This document shows, piece by piece, positions 41,315-49,386 of a stretch of 64,000 nt of DNA. Made by a program: the position numbers and the translations under genes. A model generated the notes under the pieces. The model saw only the letters and a list, made by a program, of their open reading frames with translations. It made no database searches and was not told the origin of the DNA. The stretch comes from Heritagella_A intestinalis (GTDB taxonomy: Bacteria; Bacillota; Clostridia; Oscillospirales; Acutalibacteraceae), in assembly GCA_904418995.1 (NCBI GenBank), contig CAJFQF010000003.1, positions 286,172-350,171 on the forward strand, given 5' to 3'. Position 1 is the stretch's first letter. The number at the start of each line of letters is the position of its first letter.

Positions 41315-42661
41315 GTGCAGAAGGATTTGACAAAAGGGGGCGTCACCGCCTCCATGATGCTGTTTGCAGGGCCGCTCATTGCCGGCAACCTGCTGCAGCA
41401 GTTCTACAATGTGGCGGATACCTTGATTGTAGGCCGGGTGCTGGGGCCGGACGCCCTGGCGGCAGTGGGGTCTTCCTATTCCATTATGGTGTTTGTCACC
41501 TCGATTTTGCTGGGCCTGAGCATGGGCAGCGGCATTTTGTTCTCCATGTTTTTCGGCGCCGGGCGCACGGAGGAGCTTCGCCGCAGCGCCTGCATGTCCT
41601 TTACCTTTATCGGCGGGCTGACCGTGGTGTTGGAGGTTGGATGCTTGCTGCTGCTGTACCCTATTTTGCAGCTCATGCAGACCCCGGATTCCATTTTGGA
41701 GGAGACCGCCAGCTATCTGCGGGTAATTTTTATCGGCATGGTGTTTACCTTCCTGTATAATTATTTTGCCTCGCTGCTCCGCTCAGTGGGGAATTCCTCT
41801 GTGCCCTTGATATTTTTGGCGGTGGCGGCAGTGCTGAATATCGGCCTGGATTTATTCCTGGTGCTGGTGATTCCCATGGGGGTGGCCGGGGCAGCTCTGG
41901 CTACGATTCTTTCCCAAGCGGTGTCTGGGATAGGGCTTGCTGTTTACACGCTGGCAAAAATGCCGGAGCTGCGCCCCAAAAAAGAGGACTTTGCCTGGGA
42001 CAGGGGCATGGCGGGGAAAATTGCCCAGTATTCTCTCCTCACCTGCGCCCAGCAGTCGGTGATGAATTTCGGTATTCTCATGGTCCAGGGGCTGGTGAAC
42101 AGCTTCGGCGTCAGCGTCATGGCGGCGTTTACAGCGGCGGTGAAAATTGACTCCTTCGCCTATATGCCGGTGCAGGATTTCGGCAACGCTTTTTCCACCT
42201 TTATTGCCCAGAATATGGGGGCGAAAAAGACCGACCGTATCCGCCGGGGAATCCGTTCGGCGGTGATTTCGGCGGTGCTCTTTTGCGTGGTGATTTCAGC
42301 GGTGATTTGGGTGTGGGGAGGCGATTTGATGACGATTTTTGTTAGCCCGGAGGAAACGGAGATTATCGCCATCGGCGTCCAGTATTTGCACATTGAGGGC
42401 GCCTGCTATTTCGGTATTGGATGCCTGTTCCTTCTCTACGGCCTGTATCGCGGGCTGGGCGCTCCGGGCATCTCCGTGGTGCTCACGGTGATTTCCCTGG
42501 GAACCCGTGTGGCCCTGGCCTATTGCCTGGCCCCGATTCCCCAAATCGGCCTGGTGGGGATTTGGTGGGCCGTGCCCATTGGATGGTTTTTAGCGGACGC
42601 GGTGGGCTTTCTTTATTACGGCCTCTCCTTCCGGAAAAAGATGGAGAAGATGAACCTATAA
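41315..42661 (+). CDS. MATE-family multidrug/cation efflux protein
   Basis: A 448-residue integral membrane protein with about twelve helices in two similar halves, with the MATE blocks PLIAGNLLQQFYNVADTLIVGR and GAALATILSQAVSGI and the C-half AFTAAVKIDSFAYMP. MATE proteins export drugs or metabolites against Na+ or H+. The start is GTG at 41315 behind TGGAGGG. It is the DinF/NorM-like branch common in clostridia; the substrate is unknown. Confidence 0.92.
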   Translation: MQKDLTKGGVTASMMLFAGPLIAGNLLQQFYNVADTLIVGRVLGPDALAAVGSSYSIMVFVTSILLGLSMGSGILFSMFFGAGRTEELRRSACMSFTFIGGLTVVLEVGCLLLLYPILQLMQTPDSILEETASYLRVIFIGMVFTFLYNYFASLLRSVGNSSVPLIFLAVAAVLNIGLDLFLVLVIPMGVAGAALATILSQAVSGIGLAVYTLAKMPELRPKKEDFAWDRGMAGKIAQYSLLTCAQQSVMNFGILMVQGLVNSFGVSVMAAFTAAVKIDSFAYMPVQDFGNAFSTFIAQNMGAKKTDRIRRGIRSAVISAVLFCVVISAVIWVWGGDLMTIFVSPEETEIIAIGVQYLHIEGACYFGIGCLFLLYGLYRGLGAPGISVVLTVISLGTRVALAYCLAPIPQIGLVGIWWAVPIGWFLADAVGFLYYGLSFRKKMEKMNL

Positions 42662-42725
42662 GACACGCCCCTGATAAAGTGTGGTCTCTTTATTAGTAAT
42701 ACAAACGCAGTGCGAGGTGCTTTTT

Positions 42726-42914
42726 ATGGCAGGTTTTAAAATTCCATCTATTCCGCCCACTACCAACAAGACTATCCGGTTTCCCAATGATGTAATTGAG
42801 GAAGTGGAACAGGCCATTGTGGGGAAGGACTGTACTTTTTCCGCTTTTGTCATTGCGGCGGTCCGGGCTGCTCTGGAGGAGCTGAAAGAGGCAGGGGAGT
42901 TGCCCCGGGACTAA
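42726..42914 (+). CDS. Ribbon-helix-helix (Arc-type) small protein
   Basis: Sixty-two residues. After a proline-rich start comes the strand NKTIRFPNDVIEEVEQAI and helix CTFSAFVIAAVRAALEELKEAG, the RHH_1 dimer pattern found in small DNA-binding repressors. The ATG at 42726 follows GAGGTGC. No toxin gene adjoins it, so an antitoxin role is not supported. Confidence 0.75.
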   Translation: MAGFKIPSIPPTTNKTIRFPNDVIEEVEQAIVGKDCTFSAFVIAAVRAALEELKEAGELPRD

Positions 42915-43023
42915 TCGTGGCAGGCGGGGCTGTCTTTGTACGCGAGCTATCATTTCCCGCCCTCCGGCGAATGGATTCCCCTTACCCAGGAGTAACAGCG
43001 GAAACCAAAAGAATATGGAAACG

Positions 43024-43059
43024 CGGTGGGCCTTCCCTTTTTGGGAGGCCCGCTTTTTT
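43024..43059 (+). terminator. Terminator after the RHH gene
   Basis: GGGCCTTCCC (43028-43037) pairs with GGGAGGCCC (43043-43051), followed by GCTTTTTT. Confidence 0.85.
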
Positions 43060-43080
43060 GCAATTTTTTCAAAAACCCTC

Positions 43081-43109
43081 TTGACAATAGAGGAATACCA
43101 GAGTATTAT
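43081..43109 (+). promoter_or_regulatory. Promoter of the GntR-ABC operon
   Basis: TTGACA (43081-43086), 17-base spacer, TATTAT (43104-43109); close to consensus. Confidence 0.8.
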
Positions 43110-43135
43110 TGTATTAAGCCAGTAATACAATAATA
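43104..43135 (+). promoter_or_regulatory. Operator for the GntR repressor
   Basis: A perfect 13-bp inverted repeat TATTATTGTATTA (43104-43116) / TAATACAATAATA (43123-43135) with six bases between, overlapping the -10 box and transcription start. Further ATACAAT copies follow. The position fits autorepression by the GntR protein encoded directly downstream. Confidence 0.85.
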
Positions 43136-43166
43136 CAATCATACAATACTGGAAAGGAGGAGGGCT

Positions 43167-43547
43167 TTGGGCTGGAAATTTCAAACAGACCGCCCCATCT
43201 ATGCCCAGCTGGTGGAGCAGGTAAAACAGAAAATTATCACCGGGGTATACCCTCCCGGCAGTAAAATGCCTTCTGTACGGGAGCTGGCCGCAGAGGCTTC
43301 GGTAAACCCCAACACCATGCAGCGGGCTTTTTCCCAGCTGGAACAGGAAGGGCTGCTGTATACCCAGCGCACCAGCGGCAGATTTGTCACAGAAGACCAA
43401 GGGAGGATTACCGCCATGAAGGAGGAACTGGCAAGAGAACTCATCCGGAGCTTTTTGGAGAACATGGAACAGCTGGGATATACCAGCAGCCAGGCGCAAG
43501 AGCTCATTGCAAAATCCCGGAAGGAGGGTGCCGGCCATGAAAACTAA
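43167..43547 (+). CDS. GntR-family (YtrA subfamily) transcriptional regulator
   Basis: A 126-residue protein with an N-terminal winged helix (PIYAQLVEQVKQKIITGVYPPG and ELAAEASVNPNTMQRAFSQLEQEGLL) and a short C-terminal helical part, the build of the YtrA subfamily that regulates the ABC genes next to it. The TTG start at 43167 follows AAGGAGGAGGG. Its operator is visible 30 bases upstream. The inducer is unknown; relatives respond to cell-envelope stress. Confidence 0.92.
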   Translation: MGWKFQTDRPIYAQLVEQVKQKIITGVYPPGSKMPSVRELAAEASVNPNTMQRAFSQLEQEGLLYTQRTSGRFVTEDQGRITAMKEELARELIRSFLENMEQLGYTSSQAQELIAKSRKEGAGHEN

Positions 43548-43602
43548 CTGGTTTTGGCTGGCTGTCTCACACCGGAAACTGGAAAGGAAGGACACTCTAT
43601 GA
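43537..43602 (+). CDS. 21-codon ORF bridging gntR and the ABC ATPase
   Basis: ATG at 43537 follows a very strong AAGGAGGG site; the ORF overlaps the end of gntR by 11 bases and its TGA overlaps the ATG of the ATPase gene (ATGA at 43599-43602). The peptide MKTNWFWLAVSHRKLERKDTL has a short hydrophobic aromatic head and a basic tail. It could be a coupling ORF that delivers ribosomes to the ATPase start, or a real micropeptide. Confidence 0.55.
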   Translation: MKTNWFWLAVSHRKLERKDTL

Positions 43603-44297
43603 GCGCAATTTTAGAATGCCGCAGCCTGACAAAGCAATTTGGCTACCGTCCGGCCCTGAAAGGGGTTAACCTCTCTGTGGAGCGGGGACGCATTGTGGGC
43701 CTGCTGGGCCCCAACGGCAGTGGCAAGAGCACCCTGATTAAGTTGGCCAACGGCCTGATTACCCCCACATCCGGGGAAATCCTCATTGACGGCAAGGCCC
43801 CGGGGGTGGAGACCCGGAAAATCGTCTCCTATCTGCCGGACAAAAACTATCTCAACGACTGGATGACCGTGGAGCAGCTGGTGAGATTCTTTGGGGATTT
43901 CTATGAGGATTTCAGCCGGGAAACCGCCATGGATATGCTGCGCCGCCTGGACATCAGCCCCAAGGACCGGCTGAAGGCACTCTCCAAGGGCACCCGGGAA
44001 AAGGTCCAGCTGATTCTGGTGATGAGCCGCCGGGCCCAGCTCTATTTACTGGATGAGCCCATCGGCGGCGTGGACCCGGCGGCCCGGGATTACATTCTCC
44101 ACACCATTATCAGCAATTATAATGAAAACGCGTCCGTCATCATCTCTACCCATCTGATCAGCGATGTGGAATCGGTGCTGGACGATGTGATTTTCATTTC
44201 TGCCGGAGAGATCGTACTGACTTCTTCGGTGGACGAAATTCGCGAACAGCGGGACCAGTCGGTGGACGCCCTGTTCCGGGAGGTATTCAAATGCTGA
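43599..44297 (+). CDS. ABC transporter ATP-binding protein
   Basis: A 232-residue ATPase with Walker A GPNGSGKST, a modified signature LSKGTREKVQ, and Walker B LYLLDEPIGGVDP. The LSKG variant and short length are typical of YtrB/EcsA-like export ATPases paired with ABC-2 permeases. The start at 43599 has GGAAGGA; it overlaps the permease by 7 bases. Probably an efflux or envelope-stress system under GntR control. Confidence 0.92.
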   Translation: MSAILECRSLTKQFGYRPALKGVNLSVERGRIVGLLGPNGSGKSTLIKLANGLITPTSGEILIDGKAPGVETRKIVSYLPDKNYLNDWMTVEQLVRFFGDFYEDFSRETAMDMLRRLDISPKDRLKALSKGTREKVQLILVMSRRAQLYLLDEPIGGVDPAARDYILHTIISNYNENASVIISTHLISDVESVLDDVIFISAGEIVLTSSVDEIREQRDQSVDALFREVFKC

Positions 44298-45121
44298 AAA
44301 AATTGATTCGTTACGAATTCCAGGCCACAGCCCGGATTTTCCTTCCCCTGTATGGGGCTTTTCTGGCCATGTCCCTTTTGCTCCGCCTGGTTATGACAGT
44401 GCAGGAGGCGCAGAATTGGCAAGGCACGAAGCTGCCCGCCTGGCTAAACTTGCTGTTGGCGATTCCTGTCCTTCTCTATGTTGCCCTGTTTATCGCAACG
44501 GTGGTAATGACCTTTGTGGTGGCGGTTTACCGGTTTTACAAAAACCTCATGACAGAAGAGGGATACCTGATGTTCACCCTGCCGGTAAAGCCCATCCAGC
44601 TGATGAACAGCAAGCTCATTGCGGCCCTGGTGTGGACGGTTTTATCCGCTCTGGTGTGCCTCTTGTCCCTGATGATCCTGATTTTCACCCCCGACCTTCC
44701 CGGCGCCATTGCCTACTGGTGGCAGATTTTCGTCACCGGGGCTGCTTCGGAAGGGCTGTACCTCACCACAGGGATTTTGGTGGAACTGATTGTCGCCGTT
44801 CTGGTGAGCTGCGCAGGATTCTTTGTCCAGGCTTATACGGCGGTGGCAGCTACCAATTTCAGCGACAGCCATAAGGGCCTTATGGGCGTGGGGGCGTATC
44901 TGGTGATTAACTTTGCTTCCCAGATGATTTTTTCCATTCTGCTGTTCATCGGCGGCATGACCCTCTACCCCCAGATAGAATCTATGCTGAATAACTCCCA
45001 GGATCTTATGTGGCTTTTCCATCTGACAATTTGGGGCAGCGTGGCCTGGACAGCGGCCATATCCGCCGTGCTGTATGCGGGCACCAACTGGATTCTCAAA
45101 AAGAAGCTGAATCTGAATTGA
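44291..45121 (+). CDS. ABC-2-type permease
   Basis: A 276-residue membrane protein with six hydrophobic segments, starting with a conserved amphipathic LIRYEFQATARIF helix as in many ABC-2 permeases of GntR-linked systems. It contains the cytoplasmic sequence TEEGYLMFTLPVKPIQLMNSKL, shared by this family. Partner of the ATPase upstream. Substrate unknown. Confidence 0.85.
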   Translation: MLKKLIRYEFQATARIFLPLYGAFLAMSLLLRLVMTVQEAQNWQGTKLPAWLNLLLAIPVLLYVALFIATVVMTFVVAVYRFYKNLMTEEGYLMFTLPVKPIQLMNSKLIAALVWTVLSALVCLLSLMILIFTPDLPGAIAYWWQIFVTGAASEGLYLTTGILVELIVAVLVSCAGFFVQAYTAVAATNFSDSHKGLMGVGAYLVINFASQMIFSILLFIGGMTLYPQIESMLNNSQDLMWLFHLTIWGSVAWTAAISAVLYAGTNWILKKKLNLN

Positions 45122-45164
45122 TTTCCCAGGAAAACCGGGAAAATTGCGCAAGCGTTTATTTCCA

Positions 45165-45199
45165 AAAAGGCGGGAGCTCTCCGGGGCTTCCGCCTTTTC
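45165..45199 (+). terminator. Terminator of the GntR-ABC operon
   Basis: AAAAGGCGGGAGC (45165-45177) pairs with GGCTTCCGCCTTTT ending at 45198. Confidence 0.8.
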
Positions 45200-45279
45200 T
45201 ATGGGAAAATCCTTTTTAAAGGCGGTTGCCTCTCAAATTTTTCAGAAAAATTTCTGTGAAGAATCTATGAAAAAAGGAA

Positions 45280-45308
45280 TTGAAATTCCCAGAAGGATAG
45301 AGTATAAT
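45280..45308 (+). promoter_or_regulatory. Promoter of the decarboxylase gamma/beta genes
   Basis: TTGAAA (45280-45285), 17-base spacer, TATAAT (45303-45308). The leader of about 115 bases contains the hairpin TTCTCCG-TAC-CGGAGAA. The stretch 45122-45424 holds only this promoter, the leader and the preceding terminator. Confidence 0.7.
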
Positions 45309-45424
45309 GGGAAACGGAATTTGCTTATTTTTGCTCGGAGGGTTTTCCTATATCGGGAAAATGGCCTTTGAAGCTGCCTTCTCCGTACACGGAGAAATAT
45401 CTGAGATAGGGGGATTTCCTAAGT

Positions 45425-45805
45425 ATGCCATCTGCTGAAAACATGAATCTTGCTTTGATTATCCTGGTAACGGGCCTGGTGGTGGTGTTTGTCGCTCTCA
45501 TTGCCCTGATTGTGGTTATTAAGGCATATGGTTCCCTGGTCTCCTCCATGACGGGGAAAAAACAGGAAACAAAGAAAGAGACGAAACCAATTCCGGCTCC
45601 TATTTCGGTTCCCGCCGTACCGGCTGCTCCTGCTGCCCCGGCGGTACAGGAGGGGATTCCCGGAGAGGTAGTAGCCGCCATTGCCGCTGCGGTGGATTAT
45701 CTGTACGGAAGCGGTACCCATGTAGTGCGCTCGGTGCGCCGTGTTCCTCAGAACCGTTCTTCCTGGGGCGCTGCTGGATTGATAGAGAACACCCGTCCTT
45801 TCTAA
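45425..45805 (+). CDS. Oxaloacetate-decarboxylase-type gamma subunit (OadG family)
   Basis: A 126-residue protein: one transmembrane helix (about residues 8-31), an Ala/Pro-rich flexible linker, and a C-terminal tail ending RRVPQNRSSWGAAGLIENTRPF, as in OadG/MmdD-type gamma or delta subunits that tether the soluble carboxyltransferase to the membrane pump. It precedes the beta-subunit gene. No biotinylated alpha or carboxyltransferase gene is in the window. Confidence 0.82.
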   Translation: MPSAENMNLALIILVTGLVVVFVALIALIVVIKAYGSLVSSMTGKKQETKKETKPIPAPISVPAVPAAPAAPAVQEGIPGEVVAAIAAAVDYLYGSGTHVVRSVRRVPQNRSSWGAAGLIENTRPF

Positions 45806-45863
45806 GCAGGGAAGTTCCCCTGCCGGGCGAGATATTTTATATGTATGGAAGGACTGTCAACCA

Positions 45864-47102
45864 ATGAATATTTTCACAGAGGTATGGGCCTCCATCGTGG
45901 ATATCATTCATAAATCCGGTTTTCTGACCAACGGATGGGAAAATTATGTGATGATCGCGGTGGCCTGCGTCCTGTTTTACCTGGCCATTAAAAAGGAATT
46001 TGAGCCGCTTCTGCTGCTGCCTATCGCATTCGGCATGCTCATGGTGAACCTGTTCCCCGGCATTATGGCGGAACCCACTACCACCATGACGCCGGTAGCG
46101 GATTATATCGCTCAACACAAAGGGGAAGCCGGCAGCTATGCTGTCACCGTCTTAAACGGCGTGGAGTATTATATGGTTCCCGAAAACGGCGGCCTGTTCT
46201 ATTATCTGTATCAGGGCGTAAAGCTGGGGATCTATCCGCCCCTGATTTTCCTGGGTGTTGGCGCTATGACCGACTTTGGTCCCCTGATTGCCAATCCCAA
46301 GAGCTTCCTGCTGGGCGCCGCCGCGCAGCTGGGCATTTTCATCACCTTTATCGGCGCGATCCTGCTGGGCTTTAAGCCGGAAGAAGCGGGCGCTATCGGC
46401 ATCATCGGCGGTGCAGACGGCCCCACGGCGATTTTTGTCACCACTCAGCTGGCTCCCAACCTTCTTGGCCCAATCGCGGTAGCAGCTTACTCGTATATGG
46501 CCTTGGTGCCCATTATCCAGCCGCCTATCATGAAGCTGCTGACCACCAAGAAAGAGCGCATGGTAGTCATGCAGCAGCTTCGTCCGGTGAGCAAGCTGGA
46601 AAAGATTCTGTTCCCCATTATTGTTACCATCCTGGTTTCCCTGCTGCTGCCGGATGCGGCTTCTCTGGTGGGGATGCTCATGCTGGGCAATCTCATGCGG
46701 GAGAGCGGCGTAGTTAACCGGATTTCCAATACCGCACAGAATGAGCTGATGAACATCATCACCATTTTCCTGGGCGTGACGGTGGGCGCTACGGCTACAG
46801 GTACCGTGTTCCTGAATATGCGCACTATCGGCATTATTCTCCTGGGCCTCATCGCTTTCAGTATTGGTACTGCCGGCGGTGTGCTCTTCGGCAAGCTCAT
46901 GTATAAGTTCTCCGGCGGGAAGGTCAACCCCCTCATTGGCTCTGCAGGCGTGTCTGCGGTGCCCATGGCGGCCCGTGTTTCCCAGAAGGTGGGCCAGGCG
47001 GAGAATCCCGGCAACTTCCTGCTGATGCACGCTATGGGCCCCAACGTGGCCGGCGTTATCGGCTCCGCGGTGGCCGCAGGTGTGCTTCTCAGCATCCTGT
47101 AA
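45864..47102 (+). CDS. Na+-translocating decarboxylase beta subunit
   Basis: A 412-residue polytopic protein of the OadB/GcdB/MmdB family. The hallmark GGADGPTAIF with the essential Asp is visible, as is the second conserved GNLMRESGVVNRI region. It decarboxylates carboxybiotin and pumps Na+ outward. Which acid (oxaloacetate, methylmalonyl-CoA, glutaconyl-CoA) depends on the missing alpha subunit. Co-transcribed with the gamma subunit; a terminator follows. Confidence 0.93.
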   Translation: MNIFTEVWASIVDIIHKSGFLTNGWENYVMIAVACVLFYLAIKKEFEPLLLLPIAFGMLMVNLFPGIMAEPTTTMTPVADYIAQHKGEAGSYAVTVLNGVEYYMVPENGGLFYYLYQGVKLGIYPPLIFLGVGAMTDFGPLIANPKSFLLGAAAQLGIFITFIGAILLGFKPEEAGAIGIIGGADGPTAIFVTTQLAPNLLGPIAVAAYSYMALVPIIQPPIMKLLTTKKERMVVMQQLRPVSKLEKILFPIIVTILVSLLLPDAASLVGMLMLGNLMRESGVVNRISNTAQNELMNIITIFLGVTVGATATGTVFLNMRTIGIILLGLIAFSIGTAGGVLFGKLMYKFSGGKVNPLIGSAGVSAVPMAARVSQKVGQAENPGNFLLMHAMGPNVAGVIGSAVAAGVLLSIL

Positions 47103-47127
47103 GCGCGCGGTGTAAAAACTATCATAC

Positions 47128-47160
47128 AAAGCCTCTGCATCCCGGTGCGGGGGCTTTTTC
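47128..47160 (+). terminator. Terminator after the decarboxylase beta gene
   Basis: AAAGCCTCTGCATCC (from 47129) pairs with GGTGCGGGGGCTTT and ends in TTTTT. Confidence 0.85.
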
Positions 47161-47186
47161 GTATCTTCAGAACCCTGGGAAATCAG

Positions 47187-47215
47187 TTGTGTTCTGAGTA
47201 AGTTCCTGTTATAAT
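47187..47215 (+). promoter_or_regulatory. Promoter of the fumarase-beta/CDF genes
   Basis: TTGTGT (47187-47192), 17-base spacer, TATAAT (47210-47215), 38 bases upstream of the start codon. Confidence 0.7.
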
Positions 47216-47253
47216 ATGGATTGTTTATCAAAAGGGAGAAGGAGGCAACGGAT

Positions 47254-47784
47254 ATGCGGGAGATTCCACTGCATACATCCAAGATTACAGAAATAGCGCC
47301 GGCACTGAATGCCGGTGATCGGGTACTGTTGTCCGGCACCATTTATACGGCCCGGGATGCGGCCCATAAACGGATTTTTGCCCTGCTGGATGAGGGGAAG
47401 GAGCCGCCTTTCCCTCTGGAGGGTTCCTGCGTCTACTACGCCGGCCCAACGCCGGCCCCGGAAGGGCTGCCTATCGGTTCCTGCGGGCCCACTACCAGCA
47501 GCCGTATGGACGTGTTTGCGCCCCGTCTGCTGGATTTGGGTATGAAGTGCATGATTGGCAAGGGCCAGCGCTCCCAAGCTGTAGTGGAGGCTATTCAACG
47601 GAATGGCGCGGTTTATCTGTGCGCTATTGGCGGAGCAGGAGCTTTGGCTGCCAAGTCTGTCCGCTCCTTGGAGGTCATTGCCTTTGAAGATTTGGGATGC
47701 GAGTCGGTAAAGCGCCTGGAAATTGAGAACTTCCCCCTGCTGGTGGCCATTGACTGCCACGGGGGCAGCCTGTTCGAGAGGTGA
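47254..47784 (+). CDS. Class I fumarate/tartrate hydratase beta subunit
   Basis: A 176-residue protein of the fumarase C-terminal domain family, with the blocks LLSGTIYTARDAAHKRI, YYAGPTPAPEG, GPTTSSRMD and MIGKGQRS. In two-subunit class I hydratases this chain joins an alpha subunit carrying the [4Fe-4S] cluster. No alpha gene is near, so it either acts with a distant alpha or has another role. ATG at 47254 follows AAGGAGG. CDF gene is 8 bases downstream. Confidence 0.9.
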   Translation: MREIPLHTSKITEIAPALNAGDRVLLSGTIYTARDAAHKRIFALLDEGKEPPFPLEGSCVYYAGPTPAPEGLPIGSCGPTTSSRMDVFAPRLLDLGMKCMIGKGQRSQAVVEAIQRNGAVYLCAIGGAGALAAKSVRSLEVIAFEDLGCESVKRLEIENFPLLVAIDCHGGSLFER

Positions 47785-47791
47785 GGAAACG

Positions 47792-49030
47792 GTGACAAAG
47801 CTATTGATACGGCTTTTTGTCCGCAACTGGGAAAATACCGACAGCCCGGCCGTCCGGGGCTCCTACGGGAAGCTGGCGGGTATTACCGGCGTCGTGACCA
47901 ATTTGCTTTTGGCCCTGCTGAAGCTCCTCAGCGGCTGGTTCTTTAACAGTATCGCCATTATGGCTGATGCAGTGAACAATCTGTCCGATTCCGCTTCTTC
48001 CATCGTCACTTTGGTGGGATTCAAGCTTTCGAGCAAGCCTGCCGACGCCAAGCACCCGTACGGCCATGCCCGGATTGAGTATATCTCCGGTATGATCGTG
48101 TCCTTTATTGTGGTGGTGCTGGGGGTGCAGTTGGCTCAGAGCTCCATTGACAAAATTCTGGCTCCGGAAGAATCCTCTTTTACCTGGATCACCATTGGGG
48201 TGCTGGTGGTGTCGATTCTTCTCAAGCTGTGGCAGGGGCTGTTTTACCGGAAGATCGGGAAAACCATCTCCTCCACAACCCTGGAGGCCACTTCTACTGA
48301 CAGCCTCAACGATGTGATTTCTACCTCGGCGGTATTGGCCGGCATTATCATCACCCTCTTGACCGGCGTGAACCTGGATGGCTGGCTGGGCCTGCTGGTG
48401 GCGGTGCTCATTACGATTTCCGGTATCCGGCTGGTCATGGAGACTTCCCAGCCCCTTTTGGGCATGGCCCCTTCCCAGGAGCTGGTGCAGTCCATCTATT
48501 CCCGGATATTGAGCTATGACGGGATTATCGGCCTCCACGATTTGGAGGTTCACAGTTATGGCGAGGGGCGCATTTTTGCCTCGGTCCACTGTGAAGTGGA
48601 CGCCGACCAGGATATTATGATAAGCCATGATATTATCGACAACATTGAGCGGGATTTTCTCCAGGACTCCGGTATCCATTTGGTCATCCACCTGGACCCG
48701 GTGCAGATTCACGACGACCGCACCCAGAAGCTCTATCATCAGGTGCGGGAAATGGTGGCCCAGCTTTCGCCAGAATATTCCATCCATGATTTCCGGGTGG
48801 TGTGGGGGACTACCCATTCCAATTTGATTTTTGACATGGTAGTGCCCTATGGCCTTTCCCAAAGTGATGAAGAGGTGGCGCGGGCAATGGGCCAGCTGAT
48901 TCAGGAACGTTTGGGGAAGAACTATTTTGCCGTAGTTACCATTGATCACGATTATATTGGTTCAGGAAAAGCGGCGATAGAGCAGCTCTCCCAAAAGAGC
49001 CGGAGAAAAAATCGAAAAAAATTGAAATAA
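47792..49030 (+). CDS. Cation diffusion facilitator exporter
   Basis: A 412-residue CDF protein with six transmembrane helices. Metal-site residues appear in DAVNNLSDSASS (TM2) and TSTDSLNDVIST (TM5), with the HPYGHARIEY loop. The cytoplasmic part is longer than in ZitB-like members (about 300 residues), with a second C-terminal domain rich in His/Asp. It exports Zn2+, Mn2+, Fe2+ or Co2+; the D-D site in TM2 leaves the metal open. The GTG start at 47792 follows GAGGTGAGG; a longer frame overlaps the previous gene. Confidence 0.9.
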   Translation: MTKLLIRLFVRNWENTDSPAVRGSYGKLAGITGVVTNLLLALLKLLSGWFFNSIAIMADAVNNLSDSASSIVTLVGFKLSSKPADAKHPYGHARIEYISGMIVSFIVVVLGVQLAQSSIDKILAPEESSFTWITIGVLVVSILLKLWQGLFYRKIGKTISSTTLEATSTDSLNDVISTSAVLAGIIITLLTGVNLDGWLGLLVAVLITISGIRLVMETSQPLLGMAPSQELVQSIYSRILSYDGIIGLHDLEVHSYGEGRIFASVHCEVDADQDIMISHDIIDNIERDFLQDSGIHLVIHLDPVQIHDDRTQKLYHQVREMVAQLSPEYSIHDFRVVWGTTHSNLIFDMVVPYGLSQSDEEVARAMGQLIQERLGKNYFAVVTIDHDYIGSGKAAIEQLSQKSRRKNRKKLK

Positions 49031-49034
49031 GGTA

Positions 49035-49063
49035 TTGACATCGATAGCTCTGCATGATATAAT
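49035..49063 (+). promoter_or_regulatory. Consensus promoter of the tRNA cluster
   Basis: TTGACA (49035-49040), 17-base spacer, TATAAT (49058-49063), both perfect, 14 bases before tRNA-Gly. Confidence 0.9.
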
Positions 49064-49076
49064 AACCAAGTCGCTT

Positions 49077-49151
49077 GCGGGTGTAGTTCAATGGCTAGAA
49101 TCCCAGCCTTCCAAGCTGGTCGTGTGGGTTCGATTCCCATCACCCGCTCCA
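49077..49151 (+). tRNA. tRNA-Gly(TCC)
   Basis: Acceptor GCGGGTG / CACCCGC, anticodon stem CCAGC/GCTGG with loop CTTCCAA (anticodon TCC), T-loop TTCGATT. CCA is encoded at 49149-49151. Confidence 0.97.
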
Positions 49152-49179
49152 TTGGCTCGGCCTTGCAGCAGAGCATTAT

Positions 49180-49256
49180 GCGCCAATAGCTCAGCTGGAT
49201 AGAGCAACTGCCTTCTAAGCAGTAGGTCTGGGGTTCGAGTCCCTATTGGCGCGCCA
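49180..49256 (+). tRNA. tRNA-Arg(TCT)
   Basis: Acceptor GCGCCAA / TTGGCGC, anticodon stem ACTGC/GCAGT, loop CTTCTAA (anticodon TCT). CCA is encoded (49254-49256). Confidence 0.97.
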
Positions 49257-49261
49257 GGTAT

Positions 49262-49339
49262 GGTGGGTATAGCTTAGTTGGTTAAAGCGCCAGTTTGTGG
49301 CACTGGAGACCGTCGGTTCGAATCCGACTATCCACCCCA
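49262..49339 (+). tRNA. tRNA-His(GTG)
   Basis: Acceptor GTGGGTA / TATCCAC with the extra 5' G at 49262 opposite the C discriminator, a His-specific feature; anticodon loop TTGTGGC (GTG). CCA is encoded. Confidence 0.97.
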
Positions 49340-49386
49340 CACAGTACATACGGAGCAATGGTGACATTGCTCCGTATGTCATATAT

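Noticed and set aside
42726..42914. RHH protein as an antitoxin
   Set aside because: No toxin-like gene lies directly before or after it; a terminator follows at once.
43104..43150. Repeated ATACAAT units as a possible CRISPR or microsatellite
   Set aside because: Too short, no spacers of equal length; explained better as a GntR operator with extra half-sites.
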